Source: Eriocheir sinensis (lineage: Eukaryota > Arthropoda > Malacostraca > Decapoda > Varunidae). From it: a DNA stretch of 64,000 nt. The translations under genes were made by a program, and so were the position numbers. The notes below the pieces were generated by a model. The model was not told where the DNA came from. It made no database searches and saw nothing but the letters and a program-made list of their open reading frames with translations. Every line of letters starts with the position of its first letter. Within the stretch, counting starts at the first letter, position 1. The stretch is from contig NC_066553.1 in assembly GCF_024679095.1 (NCBI RefSeq), positions 4,982,237 through 5,046,236 on the forward strand, given 5' to 3'. Shown piece after piece: positions 21,085 through 33,529 of the stretch.

Positions 21085-21800
21085 TAAAGGTTTCAATGAG
21101 GGACCCTAATTTATCATCCCTATTCTGTCCCAATCCCTTATGCAAGAGTCAACCAGCCTCTTCATTCCTTCATCCCTTCCCCTGGTAAACTCTAAAACAG
21201 CCTTCCTTTGTCTGTATTTTTAGTCTCTGTGAAGGTTTCAATGAGGGACCCTAATTTATCATCCCTATTCTGTCCAAATCCTTCATGCAAGAGTCATCCA
21301 GCCTCTTCATTCTTTCATCCCTTTTGCTGGTAAACTCAAAAACAGCTGTCCTTTGTCTGTATTTTTAGTCTCTGCGAAGGTTTCAATGAGGGACCTTAAT
21401 TTCTCATCCCTATTCTGTCCCAATCCCTTATGCAAGAGTCAACCAGCCTCTTCATTCTTTCATCCCTTCCCCTGGTAAACTCTAGAACAGCATTTCTTTG
21501 TCTGTATTTTTAGTCTCTGCGAAGGTTTCAATGAGGGACCCTAATTTTCCATCCCCATTCTGTCCCAATCCCTTATGCAAAAGTCAACCAGTATCTTCAT
21601 TCTTTCATCCCTTCCCCTGGTAAACTCTAGAACAGATTTCCTTTGTCTGTATTTTTAGTCTCTGCGAAGGTTTCAATGAGGGACCCTAATTTATCATCCC
21701 TATTCTGTCCCAATCCCTTATGCAAGAGTCAACCACTATCTTCATTCTTTCATCCCTTCCGCTGTTAAACTATAGACCAGCCTTCCTTCGTCTGCATTTC
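21085..21800 (+). repeat. Satellite-like array, five units of 145 bp
   Basis: TTTCAATGAGGGACC lies at 21091, 21236, 21381, 21526 and 21671, an exact 145-bp period. Units share CATCCCTATTCTGTCC, ATGCAAGAGTCAACCAG, CTTCATTCTTTCATCCCTT and GTCTGTATTTTTAGTCTCTG, with a few substitutions each. The exact spacing with no indels suggests recent amplification. 145 is not a multiple of three and the units contain stops, so it is not coding. Confidence 0.92.
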
Positions 21801-21900
21801 CTCCTGCCTACGACTTAAACGCTTTCAAGAGGAGAGTATCAAAACAACTGGCCACCTGATATTAACCTCTCTTCTGGTTACTCGTTCTGTTTTCTTTTGT

Positions 21901-21976
21901 TGGAGCAGCGTCTAGCGGACCTTTTTGTTCCTGGCTTTGTTTTTTGGTCCTTGAGCTGTCTCCCTCATAAAGAAAA
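21901..21976 (-). mobile_element. Dispersed hairpin repeat, copy 2 (diverged)
   Basis: The plus strand shows GGAGCAGCGTCTAGCGGACC, a T-rich centre and TCCTTGAGCTGTCTCCCTCA, the reverse complement of the family layout. It is more diverged than the copies near 35 kb. Confidence 0.65.
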
Positions 21977-21984
21977 GGTTGGGT

Positions 21985-22215
21985 AGATAGGTAGGTAGGT
22001 AGATAAATGGATATATAGATAAATAGTAGATAGGTAAATTAGTTATGTGTGAATGTAGAGACAGAATTGTATGTAAAGATTAATAGATAGATAAAATGGT
22101 TAATGGATACATAGATAGATAGCGGACCGCATCTTTTACCACCACCACCACCACCACCTCCTCCACCACCACCACCACCTCCACCTCCACCACCACCACC
22201 ACCACCACCTCCATA
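21985..22215. repeat. (GATA/GGTA)n and (CCA)n
   Basis: GGTAGGTAGATA-type units occur at 21980-22030 and 22085-22122. (CCA)n with CCT variants runs from about 22138 to 22212. Confidence 0.88.
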
Positions 22216-22269
22216 TATTTGCCTAATAATCCCATTCAGAGTAATGTTCTAATCAACAATATGAAAGAA

Positions 22270-22323
22270 ATGCTCGTGTGTGCGTGTGTGTGTGTGTGTG
22301 TGTGACGGATTTTTCTGTTGTTC

Positions 22324-22391
<68 letters not shown>

Positions 22392-22705
22392 TAGTTTGAA
22401 CATGTACACACAAACTTACGCACATTCATCACGTTCCCCTTCCCCGTCCCTTCACTTCTTTGCCTTCTTCTCCTCTTCATCATTACTTTTCCTTTCTCCA
22501 ACCTATGTGTGACAGTCCTCTTGTTCCTCTTTCCTCTCCTCCTCTTCCTTCTCCATTTCCGCCTCCTCCTCCTCCTCCTCCTCCTCCTCCTCTTCGTACT
22601 CAATGTTTCTGCCTTATAATCCTACTTCTCTTCCTCCTACCTCCTCCTCCTCCTCCTCCTCCTCCCTTCTTTGGCCTATTGTTCACCACCACCACCACGA
22701 ACAAT

Positions 22706-22758
<53 letters not shown>

Positions 22759-22816
22759 CTTTCCGTCCACCGTAATCACATTGCCTCTCTCTTTTTTCTT
22801 TCACTAAAACTTGTAC

Positions 22817-22902
<86 letters not shown>

Positions 22903-22992
22903 ATATACCTACTAGTACTACAAGTTATTTATTTTTCTTCTTCGTAAGTTACTCGTGTCATTTTTTATCCCTTCTTGCAATCTGTGTGTGTG

Positions 22993-23056
<64 letters not shown>
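22270..23056. repeat. Microsatellite cluster (GT)n, (CA)n, (TCC)n, (AAC)n, (GA)n, (GT)n
   Basis: (GT)n 22276-22303, (CA)n 22326-22389, (TCC)n 22562-22592 and 22640-22665, (AAC)n about 22703-22760, (GA)n 22818-22899, and (GT)n 22983-23055 with one T interruption. The (GT)n and (CA)n at 22276-22389 are close inverted complements and could form a cruciform. Confidence 0.93.
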
Positions 23057-23154
23057 CTCACATAACATACAGCTCCCCAAGGCCCCTTCCCGACACATGC
23101 ATTCCCCTTCCTTCCCCATCTCTTCCCCATCCCTTCCCCAACCTTTTGTAGTGA

Positions 23155-23860
<706 letters not shown>

Positions 23861-23909
23861 AGGGTAAACTTAATTGGGTGAGAATTTTTATGGGGTGTCC
23901 TTTTTATCC

Positions 23910-24540
23910 TCCCCTTCCCTTCCCTCCCCTCCCCTTCCCTTCCTTCCTCTCCCCTCTCCTTCTCTTCCTCTCCCTTCCTTCTCCTCTTATCTCTTTTCCT
24001 TCACTTTTTTTTCTTTTTCTTCTATCCCCCTTTCTGCCCCTCCCCTTCCTTCCTTCCCCTCCCCTTCCTTCCTCTCCCCTCCCCTTCCTTCCTCTCCCCT
24101 CTCCTTTTCTTCCTCTCCCTTCCTTTTCCTCTCTTTGTCTTCTCTTATCTCATATTTTCTTTACTATTTTTAATTTTCTTTGTTTTATGCCCCTTCCTTC
24201 TCCTCCCCTCTCTTTCTTCTCCTCCCCTTCCTTCCTCTCCCCTCTCCTTCTTTTCCTCTCCCTTCCTTCTCCTCTCATTATCTTCCTCTTATCTCTTATT
24301 TCCTTCATTATTTTTTTCATTTATGTTCTTCTATCCACCTTCCTTCCCCTTTCTTCTCTCCCCCTCTTTCCCTTCCATTTCTTTCCTTTTCTTTTAATTC
24401 ATTTCCTTTACTCTCGTTTTCGTTTCTTTTCTTCTCTATCTTCCTCTTCATCCTTTTTTTTCCTCGTCCCTCCATTCTTTGCCCTTCCCCTCCCTTCCCT
24501 TCTCTCAATCTCGCTTCCCTTCACCTTCCCTCCTTTCACC
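23910..24540. repeat. Polypyrimidine tract with recurring CCTTCCTCTCCC units
   Basis: Plus-strand pyrimidine DNA with repeated blocks (CTCCCCTCTCCTTCTTTTCC and relatives, each followed by a TTATCTC segment). It mirrors the purine tract just upstream, so the strand bias flips at about 23,890. Confidence 0.88.
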
Positions 24541-24579
24541 TGTCCAATTTACCTGAGAGTTAGAGTAATTTGTTTTGTG

Positions 24580-24651
24580 TGATTATTATTATTATTATTG
24601 ATAGTGATATACATGTTGTGGCAGTGGTTGTTAGGATATTGACAGTGGTAA

Positions 24652-24712
<61 letters not shown>

Positions 24713-24883
24713 TATAGTAGTTCCTGTTGTTGTTAATATTTGTTCCATTATTATTTCGCTGCAGTGTACTTTCTTTTTATTCCTAACTTTCTGTGCGTGT
24801 AATACTTGCATTTCCTATCTTAATTATAAGTTAGTAAAAAAATCATTGAAGTTGTAAGCAATTCCATATCAGTAACGCTCAAA

Positions 24884-24954
<71 letters not shown>

Positions 24955-24955
24955 C
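24580..24955. repeat. (ATT)n, (GTA)n and (GT)n
   Basis: Short (ATT)n at 24581-24598, (TAG)n at about 24648-24708 and (GT)n at 24886-24953. The intervening DNA is AT-rich without recognisable features. Confidence 0.92.
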
Positions 24956-25127
24956 CCTATACCTTGGCACTGGCAGGATCACTTCACCCTGATAAAAAAT
25001 GACAAACAAAATGAATATACAAACAAATAAAAATAAAATGTGCCTAGTCAATAAAACATCCATGGAAATAACAAACATCCAATAGTCACCCCTTAAAAAG
25101 ACGTCTTGCAGCCTCACCATCATCTTC

Positions 25128-25160
25128 ACACTCACTACCATCATCATCATCATCATCATT
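25128..25160. repeat. (CAT)n
   Basis: Short (ATC)n run at about 25138-25160 within non-repetitive DNA. No gene was seen from 24955 to 25295. Confidence 0.85.
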
Positions 25161-25296
25161 CGTCAGTTTCATCGTCACCCTCGAAAAAAAATACGAAAAA
25201 AAATAATATAAAACACATACAAAAAAAGAAGGCTGGGAACATGGCAACCAGCGTGTCAGGTCATAATCCCAAACTGATTCGGAGCCGAGAACCCAC

Positions 25297-26430
25297 GAGG
25301 AACGCAAGCAGAAATAGGTCGAGCGAGCAGGCAGGAAGAGAAGATGGAGAGGTAGAAGCAGGAACAGGTCGAGGAACGCAAGCAGAAATAGGTCGAGCGA
25401 GCAGGCAGGAAGAGAAGATGGAGAGGTAGAAGCAGGAACAGGTCGATGAACACAAGCAGAAATAGGTCGAGGGAGCAGGGAGGAAGAGAAGATGGAGAGG
25501 TAGAAGCAGGAACAGGTCGAGGAACACTAGCAGAAATAGGTCGAGGGAGCAGGCAGGAAGAGAAGATGGAGAGGTAGAAGCAGGAACAGGTCGAGGAACG
25601 CAAGCAGAAATAGGTCGAGCGAGCAGGCAGGAAGAGAAGATGGAGAGGTAGAAGCAGGAACAGGTCGAGGAACGCAAGCAGAAATAGGTCGAGCGAGCAG
25701 GCAGGAAGAGAAGATGGAGAGGTAGAAGCAGGAACAGGTCGAGGAACACTAGCAGAAATAGGTCGAGGGGGCAGGCAGGAAGAGAAGATGGAGAGGTAGA
25801 AGCAGGAACAGGTCGAGGAACACTAGCAGAAATAGGTCGATGGAGCAGACAGGAAGAGAAGATGGAGAGGTAGAAGCAGGAACAGGTCGAGGAACACTAG
25901 CAGAAATAGGTCGATGGAGCAGGCAGGAAGAGGAGATGGAGAGGTAGAAGCAGGAACAGGTCGAGGAACACTAGCAGAAATAGGTCGAGGGGGCAGGCAG
26001 GAAGAGGAGATGGAGAGGTAGAAGCAGGAACAGGTCGAGGAACGCAAGCAGAAATAGGTCGAGCGAGCAGGCAGGAAGAGGAGATGGAGAGGTAGAAGCA
26101 GGAACAGGTCGATGAACACAAGCAGAAATAGGTCGAGGGGGCAGGCAGGAAGGGGAGATGGAGAGGTAGAAGCAGGAACAGGTCGATGAACACAAGCAGA
26201 AATAGGTCGATGGAGCAGGCAGGAAGGGGAGATGGGGAAGTAGAAGCAGGAACAGGTCGAGGAACGCAAGCAGAAGTAGGTCGATGGGGCAGGCAGGAAG
26301 AGGAGATGGAGAGGTAGAAGCAGGAACAGGTCGAGGAACGCAAGCAGAAGTAGGTCGATGGAGCAGGGAGGAAGAGGAGATGGAGAGGTAGAAGCAGGAA
26401 CAGGTCGATGAACACAAGCAGAAATAGGCC
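25297..26430. repeat. 74-bp minisatellite, about 15 copies
   Basis: Units start GAACGCAAGC or GAACACTAGC, then AGAAATAGGTCGAGCGAGCA, GGCAGGAAGAG, ATGGAGAGGTAGAAGCAGGA and ACAGGTCGA. AACGCAAGCA at 25301 and 25375 fixes the 74-bp period. Variants (GCGAGC, GGGAGC, TGGAGC; GAAGAG against GAGGAG) change gradually along the array, as expected from unequal exchange. 74 is not a multiple of three, so all three minus-strand frames cycle through the same peptide family (SSTCSCFYLSI, LDLFLLLPLHLLFLP, RPVPASTSPSPLPA) without stops. This explains the long open frames over the array and is not evidence for a gene. Confidence 0.93.
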
Positions 26431-26434
26431 ACAG

Positions 26435-28120
26435 GAGCAGAAAGAGGAGCAGGTGGCGAGGAAGAAGTAGGACCAGAAGTAGAGAGAGGAATTTGGGAAA
26501 AGCAGAAGTGTTAATAAAAGTAGTAATGGGAGGAGGAAGAGGAAGAAGAAGAGGAGGAAGAAGGAGATGAAGAGGTGAAATAAGTGGAGTTAGAAGAGCT
26601 ACAAAGGGACATAACTGAACGCAAAGACAAGCAAACACAAAATGAAAAGTAAGACAAAAAGAGTAAATATACCTCGAAAATAAGCAGAAAAAGGCAGAAA
26701 CAAGATCACAATAAAAAAAAAATAGATGTAGAAAAAAAAGCAGAACCCGGAGAAGCAGAATTACATGGAGGTGAAAGGAGAAGAGGAGAAAGATGAACAG
26801 GTGAAAGAAGAGGAGGAGGAGGAGGAGGAGGAGGAGGAGGAGAATAGCAAGGAAGAAATATAACCCCCCAAAAAACATGTAAGAGCAGAAGGAAGAAAAA
26901 AATACTCTGAGAAAAATAAATAAAAAAAACAACAGAAACTCGAACCAAAAAGCAAAAAAAAAAAAAAAAAAAAAAAAACGAGCAGGAAGAGAAACAAAGC
27001 CCGGAGCAGGAGCAGAGTTAGTACCGGATCAGCAGGAGGAGGAGGAAGAGGAGGAGGAGGAGGAGGAGGAAGGAAAAGAGGAGGAGAAGGCACACGAGGC
27101 TCAACAGAAGGCGCATGAGGAGGAGAGAGAAAGGATGGGAAAGGAGAAGAATGGAAGAGAAGGGGAAGGGAAGGGTAGTGAAGGGGATGGGAAGAGAAAG
27201 GAAGGAAAGGAAGGAGAGTGAAGGGAAGGAAAGGGGAAAGGAGTTGAAGGAAAAGAGGAAGAGTAGAGAAAGAGAAGGGAAGGGAAAGGGAAGGGGAGAG
27301 AAGGATGAGAAGGGAAGGGAGGGAAAGGAGAGAAAAGAGGAAGGGAAGAGAAGGAAGGGTAGGAAGGAAGGGGATGTGGAGGGAAGGGAAGGGAAGGCAA
27401 ATGAAGAGAAGGGTAAGGGAAGGGAAGAGGAAGAAAAGGAAGGAAAATAGAAAGAATTGGAAAGGGAAAGTGGAAAGGAAAGGAAAGAGGAGAGAGAAGA
27501 AGGGTAAAGTAAGAGGAAGGGGCGGAAATGTAGGCAACAAGAAGGGAAGGGAAAAGAAGGGAAAGGAAAGGAAAGGAAAGAGAAGGGAAGGGAAAGAGAA
27601 GGAAAGAAAAAAAAGGAAAGGAAAGAAGGGGAAAGAAAGGAAAGACAAGAGGAAGAGAAAGAGAAGGGGAAGATAAACAGAAGAGAAGGGCAAACGAAGG
27701 GAAGGGAAGGGAAAGGAAAGGAAAGAGAAGGGAAGGGAAAGAGAAGGAAAGAAAAAAAAGGAAAGGAAAGAAGGGGAAAGAAAGGAAAGACAAGAGGAAG
27801 AGAAAGAGAAGGGGAAGATAAATAGAAGAGAAGGCCAAACGAAGGGAAGGGAAGGGAAAGGAAAGGAAAGAGAAGGGACGGGAAAGAGAAGGAAAGTCCA
27901 AAAAGGAAAGGCAAGAAGGGAAAGAAAGGATAGACAAGAGGAAGAGAAAGAGAAGGAAGATAAACAGAAGGAAGGGAAAGGAAAGGAAAGAGAAGGGAAG
28001 GGAAAGAGAAGGAAAGAAAAAAAGGAAAGGAAAGAATGGGAAAGAAAGGAAAGACAAGGAGAAGAGAAAGAGAAGAGAAGGGCAAACGAAGGGAAGGGAA
28101 GGGAAGGGCAGGCAACAAGG
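26435..28120. repeat. Purine-rich tract with about 145-bp internal repeat
   Basis: GGA-rich 26520-26580 and 26810-26842, an A-run at 26955-26978, (GGA)n 27024-27072, then GGGAAGGGAAAGG-type purine sequence to 28115. From about 27540 the same long block recurs: GCAAACGAAGGGAAGGG at 27690, its variant CCAAACGAAGGG at 27835 (period 145), and a shortened relative ending at 28083. The minus-strand open frames are Leu, Phe, Pro and Ser repeats. Confidence 0.87.
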
Positions 28121-28149
28121 AGGGGCTTATATTAACGTTCTTTGCCCCT

Positions 28150-28212
28150 ATTGGAAACGAGGGTCACGTGATACCTGCTGACGTAACGAGCGGGGCAGCC
28201 AATCAGGGCGGG
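28150..28212 (+). promoter_or_regulatory. Cluster of promoter-type motifs (NF-Y, E-box, CRE, GC box)
   Basis: Within about 60 bp lie an inverted CCAAT (ATTGG, 28150-28154), a palindromic E-box in the context GTCACGTGAT (CACGTG 28165-28170), a CRE-like TGACGTAA (28179-28186), a forward CCAAT in good NF-Y context (AGCCAATCAG, CCAAT 28199-28203) and a GC box (GGGCGG, 28206-28211). The segment is an island of complex sequence between purine tracts. Such a combination is typical of animal TATA-less promoters, but no transcript or exon can be linked to it; (GGA)n starts directly downstream. Chance clustering is possible. Confidence 0.3.
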
Positions 28213-28224
28213 CCATAACTTGTA

Positions 28225-28388
28225 CAGGAGGAGGAGGAGGAAGAGGAGGAGGAGGAGGCGGCAGATTGGAGCGAATTGGGAGTGGAAGAGGAGGAGGAAG
28301 AGGTGGTGGTGGGGGTTAAAGAGGAGGAAGAGGAGGAGGAGGAGGAGGAGGAGCATGTGAGTAATGGGAGAGGAAAGGTGGAGAGAGG

Positions 28389-28476
<88 letters not shown>

Positions 28477-28517
28477 TTTAATATTAGAGATTGAAGGAGA
28501 GAACACGGATAGCATAC

Positions 28518-28575
<58 letters not shown>
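28225..28575. repeat. (GGA)n and two (GA)n tracts
   Basis: (GGA)n at 28228-28258 and about 28322-28352, (GA)n at 28397-28471 and 28519-28572. Confidence 0.95.
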
Positions 28576-28576
<1 letters not shown>

Positions 28577-28639
28577 ACACTAAACTAAAAATAATATCAT
28601 GACAAAAAAAAAATCAGAAGCAAAAAAATATATATAAAA

Positions 28640-29640
<1,001 letters not shown>

Positions 29641-29694
29641 GGTAGTTGTGTTGATTCTTACAAGACCCAATACTGTCTAACTTTTCAAGGCCTG

Positions 29695-29960
29695 ACACCC
29701 TCCTTCCTCCTCCTTTCTTCCCTTCTTCCTCCTCCTTTCATTCCTTCTACCTTCTCTTGTCCCTCCCCACCCCTCTCCTCCCCAAGACTTCCTTCCCTTT
29801 CCTTCCCTCCTCCCTCCCTCTCTCTCTCTCTCTCTCCAACGTTATATCTTATTCATGCTCTTCCTCTCTTTTGGTCTGTCATCGTTTTCTCCTTCTTTAC
29901 CTTCTCCCTCACCACAACCACCACCACCATCCCCTCCTGTACGAAAGCCTTACATAATAT
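29695..29960. repeat. Pyrimidine-rich segment with short (TC)n
   Basis: CCTCC-rich DNA from 29697, (TC)n at 29818-29836 and a short (CCA)n at about 29910-29928. Confidence 0.8.
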
Positions 29961-30039
29961 GCGAGTCTGCCCCTAAATGGTCGAGGGTAAGGGTCACAGT
30001 ACGGTATATACCTTCAATAAACCTTTAGCAAGAGAGAAA

Positions 30040-30760
30040 TGCCGTGAGGATAACAAACAAAAGCAGTGTAGTTTTTCCTATCAATACCTTGAAACACCCT
30101 AAACAGTTGCGACAAGCTTTGATCATGCCAAGCAGCAGTGTAGTTCCCTTTTCTAATTCCTTCACAAACCCAAGACATCAACTGCGAAAATGCAAAACAA
30201 CAGCAGTCTATTTCGCCCTGTTAACACCTTCTGGCATCCTAAATAGCAGAGACAAAGCTGAAAGAATACATAAAAGGATTGCGTAGATTGCTTTGCTAAT
30301 ACCTTGAAGAACTCTAGACCGTTGTTGTGAGAATGCAAATCAAAAGCAGTTTAGCTCACCTTGCTAATTCTTTAAGGAACCCTAAACAGTAGACACAAGC
30401 TATAAAAAAATCTTAAAGAAACCCCAGTGTAGATCTCCCTAGCAATACTTTAATAAAAAAATAAAACATTTCTACATTCTTTTTCCAGGACCAAACACCC
30501 ACACACAAAAAAAAGAGAAAGAAAGCCCAGTATAGGTTGTTCTGGCAATACTTAAAAACCCTAAACAGTTATGTATTCTTCTCTCCTGGAACTAATTATC
30601 AGGCTTCTCTGTTTACTGTTTTTGTCGCTGCTGAGCTGTAAAAAAAAGACAAACTAAGGGAATACAGTACTAGGAGTGAGTTTTGTCCTAGTAATACCTT
30701 GAGGAACCCCGAACAGTCATATGCTGAGATAACCGAGCACAACAATATAGTTCGCCAAGC
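30040..30760 (+). repeat. Degenerate tandem array, about 70-bp unit
   Basis: The motif CCTTGAAGAACCCTAAACAG and decayed forms recur: AAACAG at 30101, AAATAG at 30241, TAGACCG near 30315, AAACAG at 30384 and 30562, GAACAG near 30711. They are spaced about 70 bp or multiples of it. Each is followed by a GAGAATGCAAA-like segment and preceded by AGCAGTGTAGTT or GCAGTTTAGCTC. Divergence is high, so the array is old. No coding potential. Confidence 0.7.
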
Positions 30761-30924
30761 CAATACGACTCTGTTTCACGGCATATAACGTAGACCCCGG
30801 AAAGCCAGAGGTCAGATTACATGGTTCAGTGCAGTACTGTTCGAGTCCCACAACTACATGGATATCAACCATTGCTTAATTCCAGGCACTGATCAAGATA
30901 CTGTTATAGTGGTTGTTATTTGAG

Positions 30925-31080
30925 ACTTCACCTTGAATATAACGTGCAGTTCTGGTCCCTTTATTACAACGACATTGATTTACTTAGAGCCATGCGTTTA
31001 AACCTATCCTTTTGTGGTAAATTTCTCAACCCGAACCATAAAACCTTCCTTATTATGGGTGGGATTGAGAATTTTGCCAT
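30925..31080 (+). pseudogene. Decayed LINE RT fragment
   Basis: The plus frame gives YLRLHLEYNVQFWSLYYNDI followed by DLLRAM. This aligns with [27 protein letters not shown] in the RT at 15490-15570. Downstream similarity fades within about 20 codons and a stop follows (TAA at about 31082). It is an old, short relic of a CR1-like element, more diverged than the other copies here. Confidence 0.65.
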
Positions 31081-31215
31081 GTAAAGTTGGGTTTCAATAT
31101 GCTAATCTACACATCATCGAATGGCGCTCTTCTCAAACTAATACGAACGGTGGCCTCTTGTAAATAGAAAAGGATAACAGTCTAGTGATATTGGAAGTGG
31201 TCTTTTGAAATAGCA

Positions 31216-31231
31216 TTCTGTGTGTTTGTGT

Positions 31232-31273
<42 letters not shown>
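31216..31273. repeat. (GT)n
   Basis: (GT)n from about 31216 to 31272 with one AC interruption near its start. The stretch between the RT relic and this tract holds nothing recognised. Confidence 0.93.
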
Positions 31274-31276
<3 letters not shown>

Positions 31277-31376
31277 ATCAAGTGAGGGTGTGTATATTTA
31301 CCTAGTTGCATTTACAGAGTTTCAGTATAAATGATTAAAATTAGTGTGTGTATATTTTTATTTATTATTATTATTA

Positions 31377-31457
31377 TTTTTTTTTACAACAAAGGATTCA
31401 GCTCAAGGGCACAAAAATGGAAACAATAATAAAAAAAAGCCCGCTACTTACTGCTCC
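31377..31457 (+). mobile_element. Dispersed hairpin repeat, copy 3
   Basis: TTTTTTTTTACAACAAAGGA, TTCAGCTCAAGGGCACAAAA, an A-rich centre, then GCCCGCTACTTACTGCTCC. Closely matches the copies at 35490-35580 (+) and 34606-34682 (-). Confidence 0.78.
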
Positions 31458-31499
31458 TGTATATGTGTGTGCCTGTCTGTCTGTCTGTGTGTGTGTCGC

Positions 31500-31715
31500 T
31501 GCAATTTAAGGCGCCGCCACACGCCCTCCTCAGCCCCTTGCACACCCTCGCCAGGTCACACGATGCTCGCCACCTCGTCAATATCTCAACACGGCTTTAA
31601 CACCACACGCTTTCAACACACGCGAAACATTCAATAAAGCAAGAAAATCGCCTCCAACCTCAAAGTCAAGCGCCTTTTACAGCATCAAACGCCTTTACCA
31701 CACACACACAAAAAT
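31500..31715. other. Complex sequence, no gene recognised
   Basis: Starts with a CpG-containing GGCGCCGCCACACGCCCTCC segment and holds an AATAAA-like hexamer at about 31633. Neither could be tied to a transcript. It ends in a short (CA)n. Confidence 0.3.
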
Positions 31716-32045
31716 ATATTCCGCATTGGAAATTCATGGTGCAACTCTACGGTTCCAATTTGCCACGTTTCACTTGCTGCCTTGCTCTGCCTCCCCATGT
31801 GTAGAAGAAAAAAAAATGATTATCCTGATATTCGCAGTGAAGATCTACGACATAACTCTAGGGTGCTAATTTGCCGCGTTTTACTTACTTATTCAAAGCA
31901 TAAAAAAAGAAAAAGGAATGAAGGGAACGACAAAAAGAAATGAAGAAAATGATGAGAACTGAATATATGATTGTGTTCATATTCGCATTGAAGATATATG
32001 TCATAACTCTACGGTCCTACATTGCCACGTTTCACTTACCTCTCT
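31715..32045 (+). repeat. Three diverged units (ATTCGCATTGAAGAT ... TTGCCACGTTTCACTT)
   Basis: Related segments start at about 31716, 31829 and 31977. Each has a TATTCGCA(T/G)TGAA-like start, AACTCTACGGT and a TTGCCACGTTTCACTTAC-like end. Spacing is unequal (about 112 and 148 bp), so this is either a decayed tandem repeat or a dispersed family inserted repeatedly. Confidence 0.65.
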
Positions 32046-32279
32046 CGTCCTTTCATATCTAGAAGGAAATTTAAGTGTATGTGATTGTGTTGCTGATGAA
32101 ACTAAGTATGAAAATGATAACAATGAAGATGAAGGAACAAGGAGGAGAATGATAATAAAAATGATGATAATAATAGTAAAAATAGCAGTCTCGTAATTGA
32201 ACGTAGGTCGTAAGGAGGTATATTTGCCTTAAACCAACAGATATTCTTATTTTAACTGCTTTTTCATGTTTTCACGCTT

Positions 32280-33165
32280 CCTTTTTATTCCAATTTTCCT
32301 CTTGCACTCCTCCTCCTCCTCCTCCTCCTAATCCTTCATCTCTTCCTCCTCTTTTCCTCCTGCTCCTCTTCTTCCTCACTTCTCCGCCTGCCTCCAATTC
32401 ACGTTTTTCCTCATCACAAAAGTTTCAATCCTTAGCTCAATTTCCCTTTCCCTCCTCGATCCCCTCCCTTCCCTCCCTCCCCTCCCTCCCTACCTCCCTT
32501 TCATCCCTTCTCCCTCTTTCCTCGTTTCTTTCCCTCCCTCCTCCTTCCCTCCCTCCCTCTCGTACCTCCACAGAAACACCTAATCAGAGAAAAGAGAGAG
32601 ACAAGTCAAGTCGCTTTTGATCTTCTCACCTTCTTCCCTCCTCCTCCTCCTCCTCCTCCTCCTCCTCCTCCTCCCTCTCTTCCTAGTCCTTTTATTTTAT
32701 TTTCAGGTTTATTTAGTTTACTTCTTTTCCATCTTCCTTTTTTTTTTTTTTACTTTGACTTCTATTTATTTCGTTTCTTTATAGTTTTTGTTCTTGTTCC
32801 TCATTTTTTCAACATCATCATCTTCTCTTTCTTCTTTTCTTCTTCTTCTTCTTCTTCGTCTTCTTCTTTTTCTTCTTCTTTTTCCTTTCCTTCTTCTTTA
32901 TCTTCTTTTTCATTTCCTTTTTCTCCTCCTCCTCCTCCTCCTCCGTCTTCTTCTTCTTCTTCTTCTTCTTCTTCTTCTTCTTCTTCTTCTTCTTCATTTG
33001 CTTCTTCTTCTTCTTCTTCTTCTTCTTCTTCTTCTTCTTCTTCTTCTTCTCATTTTTCCTTCGTCCTTATCTTCATATTCTCTTTTCTTTCTCCTCCTCT
33101 TCTTTCAGCCCCCCTCCCCCCCCACCACCGCCACCACCACCACCACCACCACCACCACCTGATAA
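32280..33165. repeat. Pyrimidine tract with (TCC)n, (TTC)n and (CCA)n
   Basis: (TCC)n 32308-32328 and 32637-32673, CCCTCC-type 32465-32560, (TTC)n 32836-32900 and 32946-33050, (CCA)n about 33122-33160. The 124-codon Leu-rich frame is an artefact of TTC repeats. Confidence 0.92.
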
Positions 33166-33274
33166 CAACAATACTAGGCGTTTAATCACTTATCTAATAT
33201 TATTTATGGAACCTCTTTATCACGGCGAGTGTAAAGAAAGTTTTTGTCGGCGCCTCGAAAACATAGTGTCCTTG

Positions 33275-33342
<68 letters not shown>

Positions 33343-33431
33343 ATTAGGTGATTAGAGCTTACTTTAATTTCTCTTTCTATTTCATAACTGCTTTGAAAGA
33401 GAGGACAAGAAGATTAAAGAGAAGAGAAGGT

Positions 33432-33495
<64 letters not shown>
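33275..33495. repeat. Two (GA)n tracts
   Basis: (GA)n at 33279-33340 and 33434-33493. The DNA between 33165 and 33275 is short complex sequence without recognised features. Confidence 0.95.
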
Positions 33496-33529
33496 AATGA
33501 ATTGGAGCCTCTTCTCTTCTCTTCTTCTT

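Noticed and set aside
25297..26430. CRISPR-like array of regular repeats
   Set aside because: Units are directly adjacent with no unique spacers, the period is all repeat, and the genome is eukaryotic. The same holds for the 145-bp, 109-bp and 75-bp arrays.
25823..26932. 369-codon minus-strand open frame
   Set aside because: It is the translation of the 74-bp minisatellite and adjoining purine repeats; the same peptide cycle appears in the other frames.
27018..28118. 366-codon minus-strand Phe/Leu/Pro/Ser frame
   Set aside because: Composition artefact of a purine tract on the plus strand.
31620..31640. Polyadenylation signal (AATAAA-like)
   Set aside because: Isolated hexamer in AT-containing DNA with no upstream coding sequence or downstream GT-rich element tied to a transcript.
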